Source: an uncultured Acetatifactor sp. (GTDB taxonomy: Bacteria > Bacillota > Clostridia > Lachnospirales > Lachnospiraceae). Taken from it: 5,798 nucleotides of DNA. Location: assembly GCA_947644185.1 (NCBI GenBank), contig CANRZC010000166.1, positions 1 to 5,798 of the forward strand. The letters are read 5' to 3'. Shown here in pieces: positions 1-5,640 of the stretch (position 1 is its first letter; every line of letters begins with the position of its first letter). Under the pieces are notes generated by a model, which saw nothing but the letters and a program-made list of their open reading frames with translations, did not search any database and was not told the DNA's origin. The position numbers and the translations under genes are program-made.

Positions 1-745
1 AAATATTGTCCACGCCGCCGCAGTGGATATCCATGTATTCGCCCAGATGCTTCATGCTGATGCAGGAGCACTCAATATGCCATCCCGGGTATCCTAAGCC
101 CCAGGGGCTCTCCCATTTTAACTCCTGATCGTCAAACTTAGACTTCGTAAACCACAGCACGAAATCCGCCTTGTTCCTCTTATTCTCATCCTCGTCCACA
201 TCCTCTCGGACACCCACTAACAGTTCCTCTTCACTGTGGTTGGAGAGCACATAGTATTCCTTTAGCTTAGAGGTGTCAAAGTAAATATTCCCACCACTCT
301 CATAGGCAAATCCCTTCTCCATAAGTCCCTCTATCACATGGATAAACTGGTCAATGCAGTTGGTGGCAGGCTCCACCACATCCGGCTTCTTGATATTCAG
401 ATCCGCGCAGTCAGCGAAAAAAGCGTCCGTATAATATTTTGCAATCTCCATCACAGACTTGTGTTCTCTTTTTGCCCCTTTGAGCATCTTGTCCTCGCCG
501 GTGTCCGCATCGCTGGACAAATGTCCCACATCTGTGATATTCATCACTCGCTTTACATCATAGCCTATATATCGCAAGGTCTTCTCCAGCAAATCCTCCA
601 TGATATAGCTTCTCAGATTCCCGATATGGGCAAAGTGATACACCGTAGGACCACAGGTGTACATGGCCACTTTTCCTTCCTCATTGGGAATGAACTGCTC
701 TACCTTTCTGGTGAGTGTGTTGTAGATTCGTAGTTTGTTCTCCAT
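1..745 (-). CDS. cysS: Cysteinyl-tRNA synthetase, N-terminal 248 residues (cut by window edge)
   Basis: Class I aminoacyl-tRNA synthetase that joins cysteine to tRNA-Cys in the cytoplasm. The reading frame starts at ATG 745-743 behind a strong AGGAGG (751-756) and runs open off the window edge, giving 248 of the roughly 460-470 residues usual for the family. Visible landmarks are MYTCGPTVYHFAHIGN at residues 28-43, with Cys31 as the expected first zinc ligand and HIGN as the family's variant of the HIGH ATP-binding signature, and GWHIECS at 221-227, with Cys226 as the second zinc ligand. The frame ends in HCGGVDNI, just before the expected FPHH-type zinc-binding segment. The KMSKS loop and the anticodon-binding domain lie outside the window. 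It begins 32 bases after cysE and must share the cysE transcript and its T-box control. Identification is very secure; the 3' end is not visible. Confidence 0.97.
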   Translation of the reverse strand, partial: MENKLRIYNTLTRKVEQFIPNEEGKVAMYTCGPTVYHFAHIGNLRSYIMEDLLEKTLRYIGYDVKRVMNITDVGHLSSDADTGEDKMLKGAKREHKSVMEIAKYYTDAFFADCADLNIKKPDVVEPATNCIDQFIHVIEGLMEKGFAYESGGNIYFDTSKLKEYYVLSNHSEEELLVGVREDVDEDENKRNKADFVLWFTKSKFDDQELKWESPWGLGYPGWHIECSCISMKHLGEYMDIHCGGVDNI

Positions 746-777
746 TTTTTCCTCCTTTTTGACGACATGTCTGTTAT

Positions 778-1500
778 CTATGGTATCAGCTCAGTGTCCA
801 GCGTCTCTGTTGCCGGCTTTTCCTTCTGCTGCTCTCCCGCTTCCTTCAGGCATTTAAGCTGCCTCTCAAGCTCCAATATCCGATTTATCATTTCTGAATT
901 TGCATGCTGCAGATTCGCGATATCCTCCTTAATGGGATCCGGCAAATCCGTCTGGTTTAAGGTCTCCTGGGGCAGTGCCATGTTGCCCCGCTTCACCACT
1001 CGCCCTGGCACACCCACCACAGTAGAGCAGGGGGGCACCTCACTTAAGACCACACTTCCAGCGCCAATTTTGGAATTATCCCCGATTGTAAAGGACCCCA
1101 GCACCTTTGCCCCAGCGCTGATCATCACATTATTGCCAATGGTGGGATGGCGCTTTCCATGCTCCTTGCCAGTGCCTCCAAGTGTCACACCCTGATACAG
1201 GGTCACATTGTCTCCGATGATAGCAGTCTCGCCGATAATGACTCCATTCCCGTGGTCAATAAAAAAGCCTTTTCCTATCTGAGCACCGGGATGGATTTCG
1301 ATGCCAGTCTTGCGCACGCCTCGCTGGGACATCCATCTAGCCCAGAAATAATGTCCCTTTTCATAGAGCCTATGGGCAATTCGATAGTGAATCATCACCT
1401 TAAAGCTAGGATAGAGAAACACCTCCATGGAGGAATGAATCGCTGGATCTCTCTCTCGAATAATGCGTATCTCTTCTGTAATATTGCTGATGATACCCAT
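778..1500 (-). CDS. cysE: Serine O-acetyltransferase
   Basis: Transfers acetyl from acetyl-CoA to L-serine to make O-acetylserine, the committed step of cysteine synthesis. The 240-residue product has a helical N-terminal part (about 1-65) and then a left-handed beta-helix of hexapeptide repeats (about 68-168). Hallmarks are IDHGNG at 81-86 (catalytic Asp-His region), GVTLGGTGKEHGKRHP at 104-119 (acetyl-CoA/serine site) and KIGAGSVVL at 144-152. The start is fixed by ATG 1500-1498 and a strong GGGGGGAGG five bases upstream (1506-1514). After the beta-helix come about 70 residues of charged, probably coiled-coil tail (around 190-220: IANLQHANSEMINRILELE). The chain ends in LIP, so it lacks the terminal isoleucine by which enterobacterial CysE inserts into CysK; whether it forms that complex is unknown. 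It lies directly downstream of the T-box leader and upstream of cysS. Confidence 0.96.
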   Translation of the reverse strand: MGIISNITEEIRIIRERDPAIHSSMEVFLYPSFKVMIHYRIAHRLYEKGHYFWARWMSQRGVRKTGIEIHPGAQIGKGFFIDHGNGVIIGETAIIGDNVTLYQGVTLGGTGKEHGKRHPTIGNNVMISAGAKVLGSFTIGDNSKIGAGSVVLSEVPPCSTVVGVPGRVVKRGNMALPQETLNQTDLPDPIKEDIANLQHANSEMINRILELERQLKCLKEAGEQQKEKPATETLDTELIP

Positions 1501-1583
1501 GTAAGCCTCCCCCCTTACCAGTTAGCCACCGGCCCCATGCCCATATTTTTCTTAAGGCACAGGGTAACATCCTCTTGTCATAC

Positions 1584-1630
1584 AAAAACCGCGGAAAATC
1601 CCTCTCCTTAGAGACGGTCTTCCCGCGGTT
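1584..1630 (-). terminator. T-box regulated intrinsic terminator
   Basis: The arms AACCGCGG (1630-1623) and CCGCGGTT (1595-1588) form a long GC-rich hairpin with an inner TCTC-TAAG-GAGA stem, followed by a short T run ending at 1584. The 5' arm is also the conserved part of the T-box antiterminator, so the two folds exclude each other. With charged tRNA the terminator should win and cysE-cysS should be off. Confidence 0.92.
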
Positions 1631-1943
1631 CCACTCTACTTAAAGGCATGAAAGCCTTTCACTCTCTGCGCCTAACGCGCGCTCACGTGCCCACCTACCA
1701 GACCTGTGGCTCGCTGCCTTTTAGGCATCGGCTTGTCGACACAGTCCTTCAGCAGACCTGCTCCCGGATGCACTTCCTTTTCCCCCGGCCAGGGCTGCTT
1801 CCAGCTTCCTGAAATACGCTCCTTCCCTAGAAGGATCCTCTTCCATTCTGCAGCCCCTCTCTGGCGCCTTCCCGCAATAGAATGTCCATGGCATTCCTAT
1901 CGACCAGAAAAGTAATCTCTCCGTTCTCTGCATTTCAGTTCTC
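1584..1943 (-). promoter_or_regulatory. T-box riboswitch leader, probably tRNA-Cys specific
   Basis: The untranslated leader of cysE-cysS. The T-box core AGAGTGGAACCGCGG (1637-1623) is unmistakable. Its TGGA bulge would pair with an acceptor end carrying U73, as tRNA-Cys does. AGAG of the T-box can pair with CTCT (1613-1610) to form the antiterminator, which competes with the terminator at 1584-1630. A hairpin AAAGGC/GCCTTT (1659-1654 and 1647-1642) sits just upstream in the usual Stem III place, and CTGTG/CACAG (1744-1740 and 1708-1704) closes another stem around TGCC/GGCA. TGC at 1772-1770, in the context GGAAG-TGC-A, resembles the specifier side of known T-boxes (GAAA-GGC-A in glyQS) and encodes Cys. 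I could not fold a complete standard Stem I, so the 5' boundary is the inferred transcription start. The 80-odd bases from the terminator to cysE hold only the cysE ribosome binding site. Class call is sure; cysteine specificity is likely. Confidence 0.9.
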
Positions 1944-1949
1944 TTAATC

Positions 1950-1978
1950 AGAATATGCAAAAATTTCGTTTCTGTCAA
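1950..1978 (-). promoter_or_regulatory. Sigma-A promoter of the cysE-cysS T-box leader
   Basis: TTGACA (1978-1973), a 17-base spacer and TATTCT (1955-1950) make a near-consensus housekeeping promoter. The expected start is near 1943. It lies 35 bases after the ispF stop codon. No terminator is visible in that gap, so some ispF read-through could also enter the leader and would then be gated by the T-box. Confidence 0.85.
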
Positions 1979-2013
1979 TGCTTATTTTTTGTAATGCCAA
2001 AAATGCTTTCCCT

Positions 2014-2550
2014 TTATGCTTTTGGGCAACCGCTACACCCGCCACAGCCGCCTGCAATCTGTCCCGCTGTCAAGTCAAAGGGACTGGTCAGCAGACACAC
2101 CGCCTGGGCGGAAATACCCTCACCCTTGCCCGTGAAGCCCATTCCCTCCTCTGTGGTGGCTTTCACACTGACAAAATCCATTCCGATTCCCAGTGCTTTT
2201 GCAATGTTGTCCCGCATGGTGTCAATATAAGGGCGCATTTTAGGAGCCTGTGCAATGATAGTGGAGTCAATATTCTCTATCACAAAGCCTTTCTCTGCCA
2301 ATAATCCCCCCACTTTTTCCAGGAGTAACAGGGAAGAAATCCCTTGGTAGGCCGGATCCCTGTCTGGAAAATGTTTTCCGATATCTCCCAGAGCTGCCGC
2401 CCCCAGCAGGGCATCCATAACTGCATGGAGAAGCACATCTGCGTCCGAATGACCTAATAGACCCTTTTCATAAGGTATCTTTACACCGCCGATTATCAAA
2501 TCCCTCTCCTGGACAAGCCTGTGCACATCATATCCTGTTCCGATTCTCAT
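2014..2550 (-). CDS. ispF: 2-C-methyl-D-erythritol 2,4-cyclodiphosphate synthase
   Basis: Cyclises CDP-methylerythritol 2-phosphate to methylerythritol cyclodiphosphate in the MEP isoprenoid pathway; the family acts as a cytoplasmic trimer with a divalent metal. The start is the textbook MRIGTGYDVH, with metal ligands Asp8, His10 and His42. HSDADV at 34-39 and DIGKHFPDRDP at 56-66 are conserved, as are the segment around IIAQAPKMRPYI (98-109) and ATTEEGMGFTGKGEGI (131-146). The core ends near residue 154, the usual family length. The rest, to residue 178, is an added tail ending in GGCGGCSGCPKA, with cysteines at 169, 172 and 175. The ATG lies 15 bases after the helicase stop codon, and the likely ribosome binding site AAAGGA overlaps that stop, which supports co-transcription and perhaps coupling. 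Identification is secure; the role of the tail is unknown. Confidence 0.97.
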   Translation of the reverse strand: MRIGTGYDVHRLVQERDLIIGGVKIPYEKGLLGHSDADVLLHAVMDALLGAAALGDIGKHFPDRDPAYQGISSLLLLEKVGGLLAEKGFVIENIDSTIIAQAPKMRPYIDTMRDNIAKALGIGMDFVSVKATTEEGMGFTGKGEGISAQAVCLLTSPFDLTAGQIAGGCGGCSGCPKA

Positions 2551-2565
2551 GCCTTACCGATTCCT

Positions 2566-4824
2566 TTATTTTCTTTTCTTTTTGGGGAAAGAGAACGCTA
2601 ATCCCTTCTCACTTCCATCCATCCGCACATCACGCAGCCTGGAAGGACGGCTCCCCTCACGGTCCCGTCTCCCGCGGCTATCCCGGTCATTTTCCCGGCC
2701 TCTGCGGCTGTCACGGCTGCTTTCCCGCTCCCATTTCCCGTGAATGCCACGCTCTTCGCCCTGCTCACGCTTCCTGCGGCTGTCACGGCTCTCTTCGCGG
2801 TCACGTTTCCGACTGCTGTCACGCCTGTCTTCTCGGTCACGCCTTCCACGACTGTCACGGCTCTCCTCACGGTCACGCCTTCCACGGCTGTCACGGCTCT
2901 CTTCATGGTCGCGTTTTCCGCGGCTGTCACGGCCCTCTTCCCGGCCCAAACTCCCATCGCTCTCCCCATGGCCACGCCTTCTGCCACTGTCACCGCTCTC
3001 TTCACGCGCAAGCCTTCTGCCCAGTTCACGCTCCCCATCCCGCTCACGACTTCTGCCATTGCCTGGCTGGGTTTCCTTTTCGCCATATTTTTCGCCAAAA
3101 TCCGCCCAATCTGAGTTCCTGGATTTTTCACTCTTGTCACGCTGGCCTTCCGGTTCCCGTTTCCGGCCCACACGCTCCTCATCGTTATCACGTCTTCTGC
3201 GTCTCGTGCTGCTCTCATCCCGTTCAAAACGTCTGTCATCCCCACCGCGCCTTCTGCGGCCGCCCCTGCCTCTGGCACGCTCTCCGCGGGCTTCGTAATG
3301 GTCAGCCTCTATCTCCGGTCCCATATCTCCTATCTGATATTTCAACATCACCGCGGCCAGATCCACAGCGTCACAGCCCTCTTCCTCCACCTTTCGCTCC
3401 ACATAACTCTTCATCAGATCAATGTCATCATGTCCGTGGAGCTCCCATGACTGATTCAAATATTTCTCGGCCTTCGCCTTCATCACCTTAGACACTGTGG
3501 GAAGCTCTCTCTCCTCAATGGTGGTATGGCAGAAGCGCTCTATCTGCCGAACCCTAAAAAGCTCTCTGCCGCTGACAAAGGTAAAGGATCGCCCGGTTTT
3601 GCCCGCACGGCCTGTCCGACCAATGCGGTGCACATAATACTCATTGTCCTGGGGCAAGTCATAATTGATGACCACCTCCACATTGTCCACGTCTATACCC
3701 CTTGCCGCCACATCCGTAGCGATAAGGATGTTGGTGCTGCCCCCACGGAAATGGTTCATGGCCACATCCCTCTGGTGCTGGGACATGTCTCCATGAAGGG
3801 CCTCCGCACGAAAATCAGCTTTCTTTAACATCTCAGCAACTTCATCTACCTTGACCTTTGTATTACAGAAAATCAGGCAGAGCTTTGGCTGATAGTATTC
3901 CAGCAATCTGATACATGCGGCATCCTTGTCCTGACTCTTCACCCTATAGTATCTCTGGGACACCAATGGTATGGTCAGCTCCTTTGCCGCCACCCGCACA
4001 AGTCTGGCGTCCTTTTGGAACTGATTTGCTATCTCCAGAATTGGCTGGGGCATGGTAGCTGAAAAAAGAGCTGTCTGATGGGCATTGGGAATCTCTCCCA
4101 ATATTAACTCCATGTCTTCGCGAAAGCCCATGTCCAACATTTCATCTGCCTCATCCAAAACCACCATATTTACGTAGTCAAGCTTGATGGTGTGACGGCG
4201 CATATGATCCATCACACGGCCTGGGGTGCCCACCACAATCTGCACATCTCTCAAGCCCTTGATCTGCTTGCTGATCTCCTGTCCCCCATAGACAGGAAGC
4301 ACCTTGATGCCATGCATATATTTTGCGATATGGCGGATTTCCTCTGCGGCCTGCATAGCAAGCTCTCTGGTAGGGCAGAGGATCACGGTCTGGAGCTTTC
4401 TCAGATCCGGATCGATTTTCTGTAGGGCGGGAATTGCGAAAGCCGCTGTCTTGCCTGTGCCGGTCTGGGCCTGTCCGATGATGTCCTCCCCGTCCAAAAG
4501 ATAGGGAATGGCCTGGACCTGGATAGGCGTGAGCCTCTCAAAACCCATTTCCCGCACTGCGCGCACAATCCGCTGGTCCAAAAGGGGCTCAATGGAGGCC
4601 AAACTGGCTGCATCTACCGAATCCGTCTTCTGTGCAGGCGCCTCCTTGTTTCCAATATTATCTCCATATTCTGCTGTATCATGCTCTGTTCCAGACGCTT
4701 CTCCCCCATCTGACATGCCTGTCTCGTCCCACTGCTCTTCTTCCGTGATCTCTTCTTCCGCTTCCTGCTCTGCCAATTGCTCCGTCCCTATCTCTTCTCC
4801 TGGAGCTTCCTTCCAATCATTCAT
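2566..4824 (-). CDS. DEAD-box ATP-dependent RNA helicase with long Arg-rich tail
   Basis: RNA helicase of the DeaD/CshA type, expected to remodel RNA in ribosome assembly, mRNA decay or cold adaptation. Numbering from ATG 4824 (752 residues): an acidic N-terminal extension (about 1-70), Q motif GFERLTPIQ (94-102), Walker A AQTGTGKT (119-126), PTRELA (151-156), TPGR (200-203), DEAD (224-227), SAT (255-257), LIFCNT (317-322), ATDVAARGID (369-378) and HRIGRTGR (399-406). All core motifs are intact. A short helical region follows to about 505, then a low-complexity tail (about 511-730) rich in Arg, Asp, Glu and Ser, and the terminus PKKKRK. Bacterial homologues are commonly 450-550 residues, so the tail accounts for most of the excess. 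The frame is open back to a TTG at 4854, but no ribosome binding site precedes that codon, so I prefer ATG 4824, itself with only a weak AGG ten bases upstream. It lies 40 bases after the GNAT gene. DeaD or CshA naming cannot be settled here. Confidence 0.95.
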   Translation of the reverse strand: MNDWKEAPGEEIGTEQLAEQEAEEEITEEEQWDETGMSDGGEASGTEHDTAEYGDNIGNKEAPAQKTDSVDAASLASIEPLLDQRIVRAVREMGFERLTPIQVQAIPYLLDGEDIIGQAQTGTGKTAAFAIPALQKIDPDLRKLQTVILCPTRELAMQAAEEIRHIAKYMHGIKVLPVYGGQEISKQIKGLRDVQIVVGTPGRVMDHMRRHTIKLDYVNMVVLDEADEMLDMGFREDMELILGEIPNAHQTALFSATMPQPILEIANQFQKDARLVRVAAKELTIPLVSQRYYRVKSQDKDAACIRLLEYYQPKLCLIFCNTKVKVDEVAEMLKKADFRAEALHGDMSQHQRDVAMNHFRGGSTNILIATDVAARGIDVDNVEVVINYDLPQDNEYYVHRIGRTGRAGKTGRSFTFVSGRELFRVRQIERFCHTTIEERELPTVSKVMKAKAEKYLNQSWELHGHDDIDLMKSYVERKVEEEGCDAVDLAAVMLKYQIGDMGPEIEADHYEARGERARGRGGRRRRGGDDRRFERDESSTRRRRRDNDEERVGRKREPEGQRDKSEKSRNSDWADFGEKYGEKETQPGNGRSRERDGERELGRRLAREESGDSGRRRGHGESDGSLGREEGRDSRGKRDHEESRDSRGRRDREESRDSRGRRDREDRRDSSRKRDREESRDSRRKREQGEERGIHGKWERESSRDSRRGRENDRDSRGRRDREGSRPSRLRDVRMDGSEKGLAFSFPKKKRK
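2761..2940 (-). repeat. Five 36-bp tandem repeats within the helicase tail
   Basis: In-frame tandem units each encode 12 residues of the form EESRDSRGRRDR. The five units are EEGRDSRGKRDH, EESRDSRGRRDR twice, EDRRDSSRKRDR and EESRDSRRKREQ (residues 629-688 from ATG 4824). Degenerate copies flank them: EESGDSGRRRGH upstream and DRDSRGRRDREG downstream. The DNA units differ at several positions, so this is an aged, length-variable coding repeat. It is neither a mobile element nor a CRISPR array. Confidence 0.9.
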
Positions 4825-4864
4825 TCTGAAATTACCTATTCTTTCCTTCCTCAAATTGTGTCAT

Positions 4865-5335
4865 CTACAGTATCTTTTCCATTCCTGTCTTCTGGGGCAC
4901 AAGCCCGCAGCTCTCATAGAATCTTTTCGCACTCTGATTGCACTCCCACACATTCAATGTGAGATTATAGCAACCCTCTCTTCTCGCAAACGCCAACACA
5001 TACTCATACAAGCTCCTGCCTATATGCTTTCCCCGGATAGCCTCGTCCACACACAGGTCATCGATATACAGGGTCTTAATCTCTGTCAGAATATTATCGC
5101 CTAAATACTGCTTAAATACACAGAAGGCGTAGCCCATTACATTCTCGTCATCATCCACCGCAACGAATACAGGCCTTGTGTCATCACATAAGATAGCCAA
5201 CAGCTCCTGATCTGTATATTTTCTAGTATCCCTTTTGAACAAATCCGGTCTCCCCTTATGATGCACCATCAGCACCTGGCTGAGCAATCTGTCAATTCCT
5301 GCCAGATCCCTTTCCTCCCCGCGCCTGATAACCAT
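4865..5335 (-). CDS. GNAT-family N-acetyltransferase
   Basis: Predicted cytoplasmic acetyltransferase that uses acetyl-CoA; the substrate is not evident. The 156-residue product has the acetyl-CoA binding motif LCVDEAIRGKHIG (94-106, R/Q-x-x-G-x-G type) and the C-terminal motif NQSAKRFYESCG (133-144), both typical of the family and at the usual spacing. The frame stays open back to 5410, but ATG 5335 is preceded five bases upstream by a good GGGGGTG, and the N-terminal residues MVIRRGEERDL match how GNAT domains begin, so I take this start. The longer version would also run into the tRNA terminator. The gene follows that terminator, and I see no convincing -35/-10 pair in the 70 bases between them. 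It precedes the helicase by 40 bases. It could be a small-molecule, polyamine or protein acetyltransferase, and sequence alone does not decide. Confidence 0.9.
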   Translation of the reverse strand: MVIRRGEERDLAGIDRLLSQVLMVHHKGRPDLFKRDTRKYTDQELLAILCDDTRPVFVAVDDDENVMGYAFCVFKQYLGDNILTEIKTLYIDDLCVDEAIRGKHIGRSLYEYVLAFARREGCYNLTLNVWECNQSAKRFYESCGLVPQKTGMEKIL

Positions 5336-5408
5336 AATTACACCCCCATGCCCACCTCTGGCGGGCGCTAACTTCAATATTTGCCCTTGGATGACAGATC
5401 TCCTGATC

Positions 5409-5450
5409 AAAAAAAGAATGCCGAAAACATTGCATTTCTCAGCATTCTTT
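5409..5450 (-). terminator. Intrinsic terminator of the tRNA-Met gene
   Basis: AAAGAATGC (5450-5442) pairs perfectly with GCATTCTTT (5421-5413). Further inner pairs (TGAGAA with TTTTCG) take the stem to about 15 pairs, followed by a run of seven T (5415-5409). It starts only a few bases after the tRNA and separates it from the GNAT gene. Confidence 0.92.
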
Positions 5451-5454
5451 CTAG

Positions 5455-5528
5455 TAGCGAGAGGGGGATTTGAACCCTCGACACTGCGGGTATGAACCGC
5501 ATGCTCTAGCCAACTGAGCTATCTCGCC
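5455..5528 (-). tRNA. tRNA-Met (CAU), elongator type
   Basis: A 74-nt cloverleaf: acceptor GGCGAGA/TCTCGCT with a G1-U72 wobble, D arm GCTC-AGTTGGCTA-GAGC, anticodon arm TGCGG-TTCATAC-CCGCA (anticodon CAT), five-base variable loop, T arm GAGGG-TTCAAAT-CCCCC and discriminator A. CCA is not encoded. The wobble first pair and the anticodon arm resemble the elongator tRNA-Met of Bacillus more than the initiator, which has an unpaired first position, or the lysidine-modified tRNA-Ile2. The T stem has an A-C mismatch at positions 50-64. The gene has its own promoter and terminator. Confidence 0.95.
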
Positions 5529-5571
5529 ATAAGGACTTCGCTTTTTGCCTGTCCACACAACCGACTTTGTT

Positions 5572-5600
5572 AGTATACAATGAGAATTCTTTTTTGTCAA
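5572..5600 (-). promoter_or_regulatory. Sigma-A promoter of tRNA-Met
   Basis: TTGACA (5600-5595), exactly 17 bases, then TATACT (5577-5572): a near-perfect housekeeping promoter of the strength expected for a stable RNA gene. Transcription should start near 5565, about 35 bases before the mature tRNA 5' end. Confidence 0.9.
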
Positions 5601-5640
5601 CAAATTTTTCTCATTATTTTGGTAGAATTTTCTTTTTACT

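Noticed and set aside
767..1195. Plus-strand open frame of 142 residues (with 1147-1611 next to it).
   Set aside because: Antisense to cysE, which has full family motifs and a strong ribosome binding site.
1721..1978. An 85-residue minus-strand open frame in the ispF-cysE gap.
   Set aside because: Its ATG overlaps the -35 box and the frame runs through the T-box leader. It has no ribosome binding site and no recognisable protein character.
1979..2013. Possible terminator after ispF.
   Set aside because: There are A/T runs but no stem of useful length, so none is called.
2700..2960. Possible CRISPR array because of regularly spaced repeats.
   Set aside because: The units are contiguous 36-bp coding repeats in frame with the helicase, without unique spacers, and they drift in sequence.
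2598..3298. Long open frames in other phases (minus strand 2598-3278; plus strand 2744-3298 and 2740-3114) rich in Ser/Arg/Leu or Val/Ala/Thr repeats.
   Set aside because: They are shadows of the helicase tail. A 36-bp repeat with GC-rich Arg codons keeps all frames open, and the helicase frame carries the continuous conserved protein.
4865..5410. Longer 181-residue version of the GNAT protein.
   Set aside because: The extra N-terminal residues do not look like a GNAT domain and the upstream start lies in the T run of the tRNA terminator, whereas ATG 5335 has a good ribosome binding site.
5455..5528. Initiator tRNA-fMet or tRNA-Ile2 (lysidine) reading of the CAU anticodon.
   Set aside because: The first acceptor pair is a G-U wobble and the anticodon arm resembles elongator tRNA-Met of Bacillus; the typical features of the other two are not seen.
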